Below are positions 44,545-55,072 of a stretch of 64,000 nt of DNA, in pieces. The translations under genes and the position numbers were made by a program. The stretch comes from Maratus speciosus (lineage: Eukaryota > Arthropoda > Arachnida > Araneae > Salticidae): assembly GCA_963932465.1 (NCBI GenBank), contig OZ010792.1:279355836-279419835 (forward strand). Direction: 5' to 3'. Numbering within the stretch: the first letter of the stretch is position 1; every line of letters begins with the position of its first letter. The notes under the pieces were generated by a model, which saw only the letters and a program-made list of their open reading frames with translations, was not told where the DNA came from and made no database searches.

Positions 44545-46577
44545 ATGGAAAAGTTAGTAGAAGAATTAATTAAACAAAATAAAGCGTTAATGGATGCGCT
44601 AAAAGGGGAAAGTACCCAAAAGAATAATAAGGTTTCTGGTGTGCAATTTGAGAAATATGATGAATCATTAGAAAGTTTCGATACGTTCATGGATAGGTTT
44701 GAAGCATTTTTAGACATACAAAATGTACCTAGGGAAAAACGCGCAAAAACACTAATATCAAGTTTATCCGCTAAGTTGTATAGCTTGCTCAAAAATCTTC
44801 TTGCTCCACAAAATCCCAGTGATCAGGAATATGAAATGCTTAAAAATATTTTACAAGAGCATTTGAATCCTAAACCGTTAATAATACCCAGCAGACATAC
44901 GTTTTTGAACAGGAAACAAAACGAAGGTGAAAGCATTAGTTCTTATCTTGCTGAACTTCGCTCTTTAGCAATTCCTTGCAAGTACAATCAAATTATGTTG
45001 AATACTATGCTGAGAGATGTCTTCGTTAGTGAGTTGCGAGATAGGTCAATCTTAGATAGACTGTTTGAAGAAGACGATATCGATCTCGATAAAACCATTC
45101 AGATCGCTTTAGCAATGGAACGAGCCACTAAAGGCGTTAATGATATAATGAGTAAGCCTCAAGAAATTAAAGCTGTTGGCGTATATAATGGAAAAAATAA
45201 AACAACACAACCTAGGAACACACAAAAGAAAAGTAACGTAGTATATTGTTTTAGATGTAACGGATCAAATCATAATAAATATAACTGTAAGTTTAAAACT
45301 AGTAAATGCAGAGCGTGCCAACGCATTGGCCACATTGAACGAGCTTGTTACTTCGCTAAACAGGCTAAACCAACTAGATTTGTGAAACAAAAACAGTTTC
45401 ATGTAAACGAAACAGAAGTTCAAAATTTAGTTCCACTTCATAGCTTAGAAGTTGAGAACATTTCTATCAAAGAAGAATTTCCTAAGAGACCCCCCATAAT
45501 AGTAATTGTGGAAATTGAAGGAAAATCTGTTGAAATGGAAGTTGATACGGGCGGTACGGTATCGGTAATGAGTTTGAAGAAATTTAAAGAGATTTCGAGA
45601 AAGAAAATATGTCCTACGGACTTGACATTTAAGACCTACAACGGGGAAATCCTTAAACCCCTAGGTTACTCAACGGTTAATGTAAAATATAAGAATCAAA
45701 TAGAGTACTTAAATTTGTATATTGTTGAAGAAAATTTAGACACCGTCTTGGGTCGAGAATGGCTGTATAAAATCAATTTAGACTGGACGAGAATAAAAGC
45801 TGTTACAGTTGTAGAACAGGGAAATCTTACAAAACTATTAGAAGAATACGTAGAGTTATTTGATGAAAAATTGGGCGAAATAAAAAATTATGAATGTAGT
45901 CTTGAGTTGAAACCGGATGCCTTTCCAGTTTTTTGCAGACCGAGACCATTACCTTTTGCAATGAAAAAGCGTGTTGAAGAAGAATTAGAAAGACTTGAGG
46001 AAGACGGAGTTATTAAAAAATGTAATATTTCAGATTGGGCGACTCCGATAGTACCAGTAGTTAAAGCAAATGGAAAAATTCGACTATGTGCTGATTATTC
46101 CGTCACTCTTAACAAAAATCTAAGAATTCAAAGACATCCTCTTCCAAAAACAGAAGAAATTTTTGCTTCGCTCAGTGATGGTAAGATATTTTCAAAGATT
46201 GACTTTAGTCAAGCTTATTTACAAATGAAGGTTCACCCTGACAGTCAAAAGTTATTAACGATTAATACCCATAAGGGGCTTTACGAATGCACAAGATTAA
46301 TGTATGGAATATGTTGTATTATGTTTTATGTTAGTGTTTGTTCCTGTAATTTTGTAATAAATAGTGAATGTTTACAAATGAATATTTACTTGGTAAATAT
46401 AATACACTTAAGAGCACACCACGATGGAGTTAATTCAGCACCTGCTATCTGGCAGAAATATATTGAAAGTGTATTTCATGATTTAGAAGGAGTAGAAGTA
46501 TTTTATGATGATGCGCGGATAGCAGCACCAGATTTCCAGACACATTTGTCAAGATTACGGAAATTTTTCGACAGATT
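44545..46577 (+). pseudogene. mag-type gag-protease-RT, interrupted
   Basis: The first ATG, 112 bp after the LTR (MEKLVEELIKQNKALMDAL), opens a fused gag-pol frame. Gag is followed by two CCHC knuckles at about residues 235 and 255 (CFRCNGSNHNKYNC, CRACQRIGHIERAC), protease DTGG at about 334, and RT from about 450 (ISDWATPIVPVVKANGKIRL, DFSQAYLQ at 553, FYDD at about 653). Within the conserved RT motif normally continuous as MYG-VNSAPAIWQ there is a 120-bp in-frame insertion (46309-46428). After FYDDARIAA a one-base loss at about 46576 shifts the frame; the original frame would stop at 46593. The element is therefore unable to make normal RT without outside help. Confidence 0.95.
46309..46428. 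other. 120-bp in-frame insertion within the RT gene
   Basis: ATGGA occurs at 46304-46308 and again at 46424-46428, so 115 bp plus a 5-bp duplication has been added. The insert begins ATATGTTGTATTATG, ends AGCACACCACG, has no stop in the RT frame and contains AATAAA. It adds 40 residues in the RT palm. The 5-bp duplication suggests transposition, perhaps of a tiny solo LTR or MITE, but its ends are not TG...CA and no second copy was seen here. Confidence 0.8.
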
Positions 46578-48686
46578 CGTCAACATGGATTGAGAATAAA
46601 TAAAGCTAAAAGCAAATTTTTCCAAAATGAAATTGAATTTTTGGGATTTAAGATAAATGCCCGAGGATTATGTAAAACAGATGAAAAGATTGCTGCAATT
46701 GAGAATGCTAAAATTCCTAAGAATGTTCAGGAAATTCAATCTTTTATGGGATTAGTTAACTTTTACTCTAGATTCTCAAACAAAATTTCTACTTTAGCAT
46801 ATCCATTGCATAACTTAACTAAAAAAGGTGTTCCTTGGAAATGGGATAAAAAGTGTCAAGAAGCAGTCCAAAATATAAAAGATGAAATCTGTTCTGATAG
46901 AGTATTAGCACACTACGACCCCAAACTTCCTATTTTTCTTGCAGTTGATGCATCTCCAGTCGGTTTGGGTGCAGTGCTCTCCCACCGATTTCCAGATGGT
47001 TCTGAGAGGCCTATTGCATTTGCTTCAAGAACACTTTCGTCAACCGAACAGCGCTACTCACAAATTGATAAAGAAGCTTTAGCTCTAGTTTGGGCTGTAA
47101 AAAAGTTTTATCTTTACCTTAAAGGAAATAGATTTACGCTCATTACGGATCACAAACCCCTCGTAGCAATTTTTGCTTGCAAAAAGGGTCTTCCAGTTTT
47201 GTCTGCTACAAGACTTTTACATTATGCTCTAGTATTGCAGGCTTACCAGTTCGACATAATTTATCGGAATACTAAGGACCATGGTAATGCAGATTGTCTT
47301 TCACGATTACCCTTAAGATCTGAAGACTTAGAATTAAAAGATGAAGTTTCAGTTTTTCAACTTTCCCAAATCGAAACACTTCCAATAACAGCAAGAGATT
47401 TAGCTAAAGCAACTGCAAATGACAAAGATTTGGCGCCTTTGCTAAATGCTTTAAAAAGGGGGACTTCTTTAAAAGGGAAGGAAGTCGAATATACTCTCCA
47501 GGATGGTTGCATTATGTATGGCCAAAGAGTTTGTGTACCTAAAAAATATCATGACAAGGTTTTGGAAGAACTTCATCAGGGACATTTGGGAGTCGTAAAA
47601 ATGAAGGCAATAGCTAGATCCTATGTCACTTGGAAAAACATAGATAAAGACATCGAAGATGTTGTTAAAAACTGTACTGATTGTTCAAGAATTAAGGATG
47701 ATCCTCCAAGGTCAAAAACACACCATTGGGAGTATCCAAGCTCTCCATGGGAAAGGATTCATGTTGATTTTGCCGGGCCAATCTTTGAGCATATGTTTTT
47801 ATTAATTGTAGATGCCTATTCAAAATGGCTCGAAGTCTACCCTATGAAATCGACAACTGCGTTGAAAACAACAGAATGTTTAAGAGATTGTTTTGCTCGT
47901 TTTGGATTGCCAGTCATGTTAGTCAGTGACAATGGACCGCAGTTTTCATCATACGAGTTCCAGAAGTTTATGCAAAATAATGGAGTTATACATAAAACGT
48001 GTGCACCTTTCAAGCCCTCCAGCAACGGTCAAGCAGAAAGATATGTACATACTTTGAAGCAATCTCTTCGAGCAATGCAAAAATACCCTGGTAGTATCAA
48101 TCAAAAGATTAACTGTTTCTTGTTACAATATAGGAAATCACCCAATATGACTACAATGCAGTCTCCAGCAAGTATGTTCTTAAAAAGAGAAATTCGTACG
48201 AGAATTGACCTCTTAATTCCTAACCCTAAAGAAAGAATTCAAAACAAGATTAGGAAGGATATATATTTTAATGATCGGTATTTTGAAGTGGGTGATAAAG
48301 TAGCCGTTCGAGATTATACTGCAGCCAATGCCAAATGGAAATTCGGCCGTATCATCAGCCGAGATGGTGAATTATACTATACCATAAATGTGCAAGGTAA
48401 TTTGGTTAGGCGACATGTCGATCAAATTCGATCAGCAGGCGAAGAAGTTAACAATGATGTTGAATACAGACCAAGAAAAGTAAATATGAATGAACCATCT
48501 GATACAACAATAACATCAATGGAGAGAGACGCAGCGACTGAGCCACCTAGGACCTCCGAGGATACCACCAAAGAGTTGCCTCCAGTCGTATCTCCTACAG
48601 TTGCCACACCCCAAGTTGTTCACAATCCAATGCAGCTAAGAAGATCTAAAAGGATCCGTAAACCACCAAAAAGATTGTGCTGTTAA
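46578..48686 (+). pseudogene. mag-type RT end, RNase H and integrase
   Basis: Continues the polyprotein in the other frame (RQHGLRINKAKSKFFQNEIE). RNase H has its acidic residues in FLAVDASPVGLG, IDKEALALVWAVKKF and LITDHKPLV. The integrase zinc finger lies in HQGHLGVVKMKA...CTDCSRIKD. The catalytic core keeps all three acidic residues (HVDFAGP, VSDNGPQF, GQAERYVHTLKQSL). It ends with a basic tail (QLRRSKRIRKPPKRLCC) and TAA 17 bp before the 3' LTR. This half is free of stops and looks intact; only the frameshift detaches it. Confidence 0.95.
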
Positions 48687-48703
48687 TTGAAAGGGGAGGA
48701 AAC

Positions 48704-48766
48704 TGTCGTGTATTCAAAATTAACATAATGCACATAAGCGTATACCACTAACGAGAAACTTTCACA
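48704..48766 (+). repeat. mag-type 3' LTR, 63 bp
   Basis: Identical in all 63 bases to the 5' LTR and followed by the target duplication ATTTG. Confidence 0.96.
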
Positions 48767-49633
48767 ATTTGCGCTTTCCTAACAAAAATAGTTGAAATGT
48801 ATCCTCTTAAAATATCAAATAAATGCCTAGCGCAATCTCTAAGTTTAAACCGTTTTGCAATATTATTTTGTGTTCATTTTATGTAATAACTGTAATGTGA
48901 CGGAAATATGACGTAATTTCTCCTGTTTAAGACTTCTAACGCATGTTAATAAATTTATTGCTTTACAAATTCCTTTCTCTCTTAAAATTCACGTGAAATT
49001 ATAGTTTTTATGACATAATTTTTAATAAGTTCCTGCTTTTTGTACATAATTATTTAATTCTAATTCCAAATGTTTTTTTCTGTTTATAATAGTCACGTGT
49101 AAATAAATTTTTAATTTATTTACACGTATAATTTTTTTTTTTTTTTTGAAGCAAACATTATTGCTTCCGCTGTTTATACAGTTGGCAACAGTTTAAATTA
49201 ATATCACTTTCTAAAATCTGTTAAAAATATCTCTAGAAATGCTGAAAATCTGAATTTAAAATAGAAATAAAACCTCAAAAAATTAGTCAAAATAAAAAAA
49301 TTAATGCAATCTGCACTCCGGCAAATTCTAACGCATAAAATGATCTAAAAATGATTAAATTCCTATGAACAGTTTTTGCTCCTATAAAACTTTTTTAGTG
49401 GAACGATTTTGTCCAACTTTAGCATTAAATATCTCTTAAAATAATTCTTCGATCTGAAAACTGTCTACATCAGCGTGTTTATCAAACATTTCTGTATAAT
49501 ACTACCAATTTTCATATTTTTGTATGCATTATTTTTCTTAATATTAACGAAGAAAGACCTCCGGTCACAAAAAATTCAAAACCGGCGGCGGCGGCGGTGA
49601 CAGCGGTAGTTACTTTTTTTTAGAATAGAGAGA

Positions 49634-50674
49634 TTTTAGAAAGTGATATTAATTTAAACTGTTGCCAACTGTATAAACAACGGAAACAATAATGTTTGCT
49701 TAAAAAAAAAAAAAATATTTATACGTGTAATAAATAAAAAATTTATTTACACGTGACTATTATAAACAGAAAAAAACATTTGGAATTAGAATTAAATAAT
49801 TATGTACAAAAAGCAGGAACTTATTAAAAATTACGTCATAAAAACTATAATTACACGTGAATTTTAAGAGAGAAAGGAATTTGTAAAATAATAAATTTAT
49901 TAACATGCGTTAGAAGTCTTAAATAGGAGAAATTACGTCATATTTACGTCACATTACAGTTATTACATAAAATGAACACAAAATAATATTGCAAAGCGGT
50001 TTAAATTTACAAATTGCGCTGGACATTTATTTGATATTTTGAGAGGATACTTTTCAACTATTTTTCTTAGGAAAGCGCAAATAATATTTTATTTCTAACT
50101 TCTAACACAAGTATTTTCACGTGAATATTAAAAAGAGAAAGAATAGTTTGGTCAAAATTACGTCAGATTAAAAACGATTAATTTAAAATATCTCATTTAA
50201 AAGAACTTTCTTTTCGCTTTGTTAAAAAATACCGGGAGACAAAGATTCTGTTTACTTAATTCCTTTTATATTAGCTTATTTTGAAATGTTGTTACACGTG
50301 TCTACGTCATCAAGTTATTTTTATTTCGACGTTTTATTTGTATTTTTATTAATGTTGTACTAATTTATTTGTTCTTTCGTTATTTAAAATAAAAATTATG
50401 TCAATTTGTGTAATTTGGCGAGTGGTTTTGTATAGTTTGGCGAAATTAGTCGACGGGATAATCAAGTAGTACCGCCGCGGATTTGGCGTTAAAATTTCCC
50501 CAATCAAAGAGAAATGAATAGAAATCCGTTTATAGGGAGATCGCCACTGTTTTTTAAATCATAATTCAATCTTTCGAAATCTTTTTAAAGCCGATCACAT
50601 TAGCGTGCATTTAGAGTCTGCGGTGTCTGGACGGGGGTTAGCGAGCGTAGCTCGTAGGGGGCCGAGCCCCCTAG
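49634..50674 (+). mobile_element. Family E copy C (inverted relative to B)
   Basis: Core only. Starts TTTTAGAAAGTGATATTAAT, runs through ATAGGGAGATCGCCACTG, and ends with GTAGGGGGCCGAGCCCCCTA followed by G and an outside T. It matches the reverse of the copy B core across the mag insertion site, where the uninterrupted target is present as TAGGAAAGCGCAAATAATAT. It lies 20 bp from copy B, making a large inverted repeat. Confidence 0.8.
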
Positions 50675-50677
50675 TTT

Positions 50678-50855
50678 CTTTAAATATTTCTTCTATTTGA
50701 AAACTGTCTGCATCAGCGTGTTTATCAAATATTTCTCTATAATTCCACCGATTCTCATATTTTTGTATGCAATATTTTGCTTAATATTAACGAAGAAACA
50801 CCTCCGGTCACAAAAAATTCATAACCGGCGGCGGCGGCGGTGACAGCGGTAGTTA
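50678..50855. repeat. Partial copy of the family E long inverted repeat (copy D)
   Basis: TTGAAAACTGTCTGCATCAG then CGTGTTTATCAAA, TTAATATTAACGAAGAAA and GGCGGCGGCGG run to GACAGCGGTAGTTAT, as in 49450-49613 and in the same orientation. Followed, like copy B, by AGAATAGAGAGATT. Confidence 0.75.
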
Positions 50856-51278
50856 TTTTTTTTTTTAGAATAGAGAGATTCCCGAATGAACGGGGCTCCC
50901 AAAATGTTACTGTGCCTCCCCTAGCTTCAGAGATTAATCAGGCCCTGTAAATGGGACTACGTAGTTTACTACTAAATTACACTGTAAAAAAAATTCCGCA
51001 ACGTTCCTGGGAAAAAATGGGCTGCTGAGTTGCCCATTATTTCCAAGAAACATTTCTAGAAAATGACTGGAACTTTACTGTATATGTTAAAAACATTCTA
51101 CAGAAATGCCAGTAAGTTTCCTGCGAAATACCAGGAATATTTCTGTTGACAGCAAAACATTACTGACATTTCACAGCATGCGGGATCCGCAGACGATTTT
51201 TACATTTCCAGTTGACAATTTTCGCTTTATTATCATTATTTGTTGGAATGAAAAAATATTTTGAAATTGACATCAAAA

Positions 51279-53029
51279 TTACTAGTAAATCTGCAGATCA
51301 GGAGCCTCAACGTCATCTTTGCAAGTCATTGTTTTTTAACACTCATTGCATAATATTCAACTTCCTACAAATCGCTTTTTAAAGTTTTCAAATTACATAA
51401 ATATTTATGAGCATACAAGATACTTCGTAAAGTTTCAGAAATTAAAAGTGTTAAACAAGTGGTTGTACATTGATGTTCTGAAATTCTGATGAGCTACTTA
51501 TTCTGGTAACTTTTTAAATCAAAAATTGCATTTCTTCAGGGGGGCTCTGCCCCCCTGAACCCCCCGTAGTCTATTTAAATTTACATTCGTAATTTTTATT
51601 GATTGTGCGGATGGTTATAGTACATTTTAGATTTTTTTTACTCTGTGATTTATAAGGATAAGCATAAGTTTTTTTTATAAATTAATAAAATTTAAATTTA
51701 AAATAAAATATTCATGTTAACCGTACACAGACAATAAATCTTGAAGTGACGCCAAAAATGTAACCCCAAAATCCGCTACATTCGGCACAACACAACGACG
51801 TGCTTTAAAAAAAAAAAAAAAAAAAAAAAAAACGGATGAAGTCAAAGAATTTAATTCCTGTTCCACGTGCTTGTTTTGTTTGAGCCGAATGGGGACATTT
51901 AAATCTGAGCGATAACGCACATCGTATTGCAAACTGTTTTTACGGCATACTGCATCTCCATCTATCTCTTTCCTCCGTGAATAACAGTTAATTTTATTTT
52001 ACCCAAGATCTTTTTATTCCAGCATCTTTGTTTTCGATAAATGACGTCTAATTCACCTGCTATGCGTACTTACTCAAAACTTTTCATCTTGTTATATTAA
52101 GAAATACTCGAGAGTTTTCTTTTTATTTTTAATATGCCGCCATATTAATTTTTCTATTCTTAATTTTTTTTTTCATTTACCTGTTTCACGACAAAACATT
52201 TCAATTGAAAATTGTTTAAAAGAAAACATTATTCCGGGTTTTGATTTTCTTGGCAACAATTAAAGAAATATTGGTAAATGTTATGGGAAAATGTTACGTT
52301 AATCTCTATGAAAATAATGAACTTTTGTATTTTTAAGCAAAATATTTCAATAAAATAAATAAAATAAATGAAATATTGCCTATTTTTATTTCTGGGCTAA
52401 AATCCTGCTATATGCAAAGATACAAATGCATTAATTCATCTGTTTTGACGTTGGCTTTACTCAAGCATTATACACGCAATTATACTAATATTATTAGGAC
52501 CATATACGTTGCTAGGCAACAGTGAAAGAAAAGGAAAAAAAATGAAATATGCATTATGTCAATTTGATGAAACTAAATCCTTTATATTATTGGAAAACAT
52601 GCATAAAATCCCCCCCCCCCCCCAATATTATAAACCTAATTAAAAAAAATCTCGCAAATATATTGACATAATTTATTGGAATAATTTAATAATGTTACTT
52701 AAAAATTTCAGCATCAAAAATTTACCATTTAAATCGATTTTTCATATGAGCCATTTCTTTCAACAAATGAAAATCTGAAAATCGTCTGACTTGCCATTGA
52801 AAAGCATTATAGAGCAAAATAAAATGTTCCATATTTCCCGAACGAATGAATCAAATTTAACCAAAAACTATACAGCTAAGTCCGGGTACCTCATCAACAT
52901 GCCCAGTGAATTTCAAGCCGATCGGATGCATTTTGCGGCAGTTATCGCGGAACAGACAGACAGACTAACAGAAACCAAAACTTTTCGTGTCTCCACAGTA
53001 AGCCTTCACTGACGTTTCGGCAATTATTT
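51279..53029 (+). mobile_element. Family E3 copy 1
   Basis: Starts ACTAGTAAATCTGCAGATCA then GGAGCCTCAACG. It has the hairpin GGGGGGCTCTGCCCCCC at 51539-51555 followed by CTGAACCCCCCGTAGTC, and ends in a tail with CCGATCGGATGCATTTTGCG, ACAGACAGACAGACTAACAG and CTTCACTGACGTTTCGGCAA. An A run (51806-51832) and a C run (52610-52622) lie inside. Repeated twice more in part nearby. No coding frame is supported. Confidence 0.7.
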
Positions 53030-53082
53030 ATAATTTACACGAAAAAATAAATTTTCAGTTAAAATTCGATAAAGTAAATATA

Positions 53083-53539
53083 TACCGGGTGTCCCAAAAA
53101 GGACTGACTGATTTTAAAATTCAATAACTTGCAAACGGTGACAGATATTTAAAAAATTCTTGCAGGAGGGTTATGCATAAGGTCAAAAGTTTTATTACAG
53201 TGATTTTCGATTTTAGTTCGAATTAAAAACAATAGATGGCGCTGTAAGCAATAGTCGCTAAATACAGGCTCGATTTCGGGTCCTTTCTCTTGTTCCATGC
53301 GGAAAAAGGAGATGGAAATGTATTATCCGGGCCACGAAGTACCAAAAATCGAGCCTGAATTCAGCGTCTATTGATCGCAGCGCCATCTATTGTTTGTAAT
53401 TCGAACTAAAATCGAAAATCACTGTAATAAAACTTTTGACCTTATGCATAACCCTCCTGCAAGAATTTTTTAAATATCTGTCACCGTTTGCAAGTTATTG
53501 AATTTTAAAATCAGTCAGTCCTTTTTGGGACACCCGGTA
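53083..53539. mobile_element. Palindromic mariner-type MITE
   Basis: The ends TACCGGGTGTCCCAAAAAGG and their inverse frame 457 bp. About 205 bp on each side are near-perfect inverted copies (CTTGCAAACGGTGACAGATA, AGGTCAAAAGTTTTATTACA, AATAGATGGCGCTG) around a short centre near 53285-53330. TA at both ends serves as target duplication. No coding capacity. Confidence 0.92.
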
Positions 53540-53605
53540 TATATATAATATATTGTTTCTGAACTTTGCTTAAAGTATAAAAATATATAAATGTAAATAA
53601 TAACT

Positions 53606-55010
53606 AGTAAATCTGCAGATCAGGAGCCTCAACGTCAGCTCTGCAAGTCATTGTTTTTACACACACTTTGGTAATATTCAGTTTCCTGCAAACCGCAATT
53701 TAAAGTTTTCAAATTATGTAATTATTTATAAGAATAAAAAATACGAAGTTTTCAGACATTAGAAGCATTAAATTAAAAACGCTATGGAAGGATATTTCGA
53801 AATTTTCATGAGCTGTTAATTCTGGTATATTTTTTAAATAATAAAGTAGATTTCTTCAGGGGGCTCCGCCCCCCTGAACCCCCCGTGGTCTTATTAATTT
53901 GCATACGTAACTTTTTATTGATTGCGCTAATGGTTAGCGCAAATCTTAGATTTCTTTTTACACTTCCGAGCCTTATTTTTCAATACTGGTAACACAGAAA
54001 ATGATTTACATTGACGCAATTATCTTAAACGTTTAGGTTTTATGAATGAAAATGTAATTTCCTTTAAAAGTAAAATAATTTTCATTCATATTTTCTGAAA
54101 TGAGGCGGCATTAAGCAGTAACACCCGTCAAAAAACATTTTTTCAGGCAATCTAGTTAATGCTTGGTTTTTAAGGATGAAAATATTTATTTCAAGATACA
54201 ATGACGTCATTTTCGACAGTGATAATTTTTGAGGTGCATAATTTTGATATTTACTATATATTTGCTTTTCAAAAGTTTTTTTTTTTTTTTCTCATTGGAA
54301 TTTTCGATTAAGAATTAACATTTCTGTTAGCTGTGTGCAGACGATAAGACATGAGATATTAGTAACATTTTTTTTTTAGAATTAATATCATAACACAAGC
54401 CCCTTTTATTTCAACCTCAAAGCGTATTGGTTTTATTTTTGATATATGAGATCAAATTCACCTTCTTTTCGTATTTTCACTTTATTTCTAATATGAAGAC
54501 GTATTCATGTCTATTTTTTATTTCATTTTCCTCTCGCACATAAAAATCTTTCAAATCAAAAGTAACTGTTTAGGATAAATTTTTATTCCGGGATTGAATT
54601 TTCGTGGCAATGGCCAAAAAAAAAAAAAAAAAAAAAAAAAAAATGATTGTTAAATTTCAGAGCAAAATGTCGATTTATTCCTTATGAAAATAATGAACTT
54701 TTTAATTTAAAAGAAAAATATTTGAACAAAATAAATAGAACATAGTCTTTCTTTATTTCTGTGGTAAATTCCATCTATATGTAAAGACACAAAGGCATTA
54801 ATTCGTCCCTTTTGACTTTGATTTAACTTCAAACAATTACACATACTTTCACATTTACGATATTTTTAGGTGTAATTCGCTGCTAGGCAACAGTTAAAAG
54901 ATAATGAAAACAATTAAATATGTGCTTAAAAAGAAAATTTATATTAAAAAAAAATATTTTATATTATTGAAACACATATATTAAATCCCTCCATAAAAGT
55001 TATACACCGA
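53606..55010 (+). mobile_element. Family E3 copy 2
   Basis: Starts ACTAGTAAATCTGCAGATCA, with the hairpin GGGGGGCTCCGCCCCCC near 53858-53874, and parallels copy 1 through CATTAATTCGTC and TTGCTAGGCAACAGT-like blocks. It lacks the distal tail. A long A run lies at 54615-54642. Confidence 0.65.
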
Positions 55011-55072
55011 ATTTAAAAACTCTGACAAATGTATACACAAAATTTCAAACTAATATGAATAATGTATGGTTC

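Larger units (their letters stand above)
44370..48766 (+). mobile_element. Ty3/gypsy retrotransposon, mag lineage, 4397 bp
   Basis: Two identical 63-bp LTRs (TGTCGTGTATTC...AACTTTCACA), an ATTTG target duplication at 44365-44369 and 48767-48771, a primer-binding region starting TGGCGACGAG two bases after the 5' LTR, and the polypurine tract AAAGGGGAGGAAAC before the 3' LTR. The single gag-pro-RT-RH-IN order and the very short LTRs fit the mag group (silkworm mag has LTRs of about 77 bp). Identical LTRs imply a recent insertion, although at 63 bp this is a weak clock. It is inserted in family E copy B. Confidence 0.96.
43383..49613. mobile_element. Family E copy B with 390-bp terminal inverted repeats, split by the mag element
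   Basis: Left repeat 43383-43773 and right repeat 49217-49613 are close inverted copies. Both start GTAACTACCGCTG, then a CCGCCGCCGG run, TTTTGAATTTTTTGTGACCG and TCTTTCTTCGTTAATATTAA, and end in GAGATATTTTTNACAGA. The inner core begins CTAGGGGGCTCGG followed by a CTACGAGCTACGCTCG hairpin and resumes after the mag insertion, ending CACTTTCTAAAA. Without the 4.4-kb mag insertion the element is about 1.8 kb. No reading frame of its own is recognised. Confidence 0.8.

Noticed and set aside
54615..54642. Poly-A run as the tail of a retroposed gene copy
   Set aside because: No coding sequence precedes it, and the run lies inside an E3 repeat copy.
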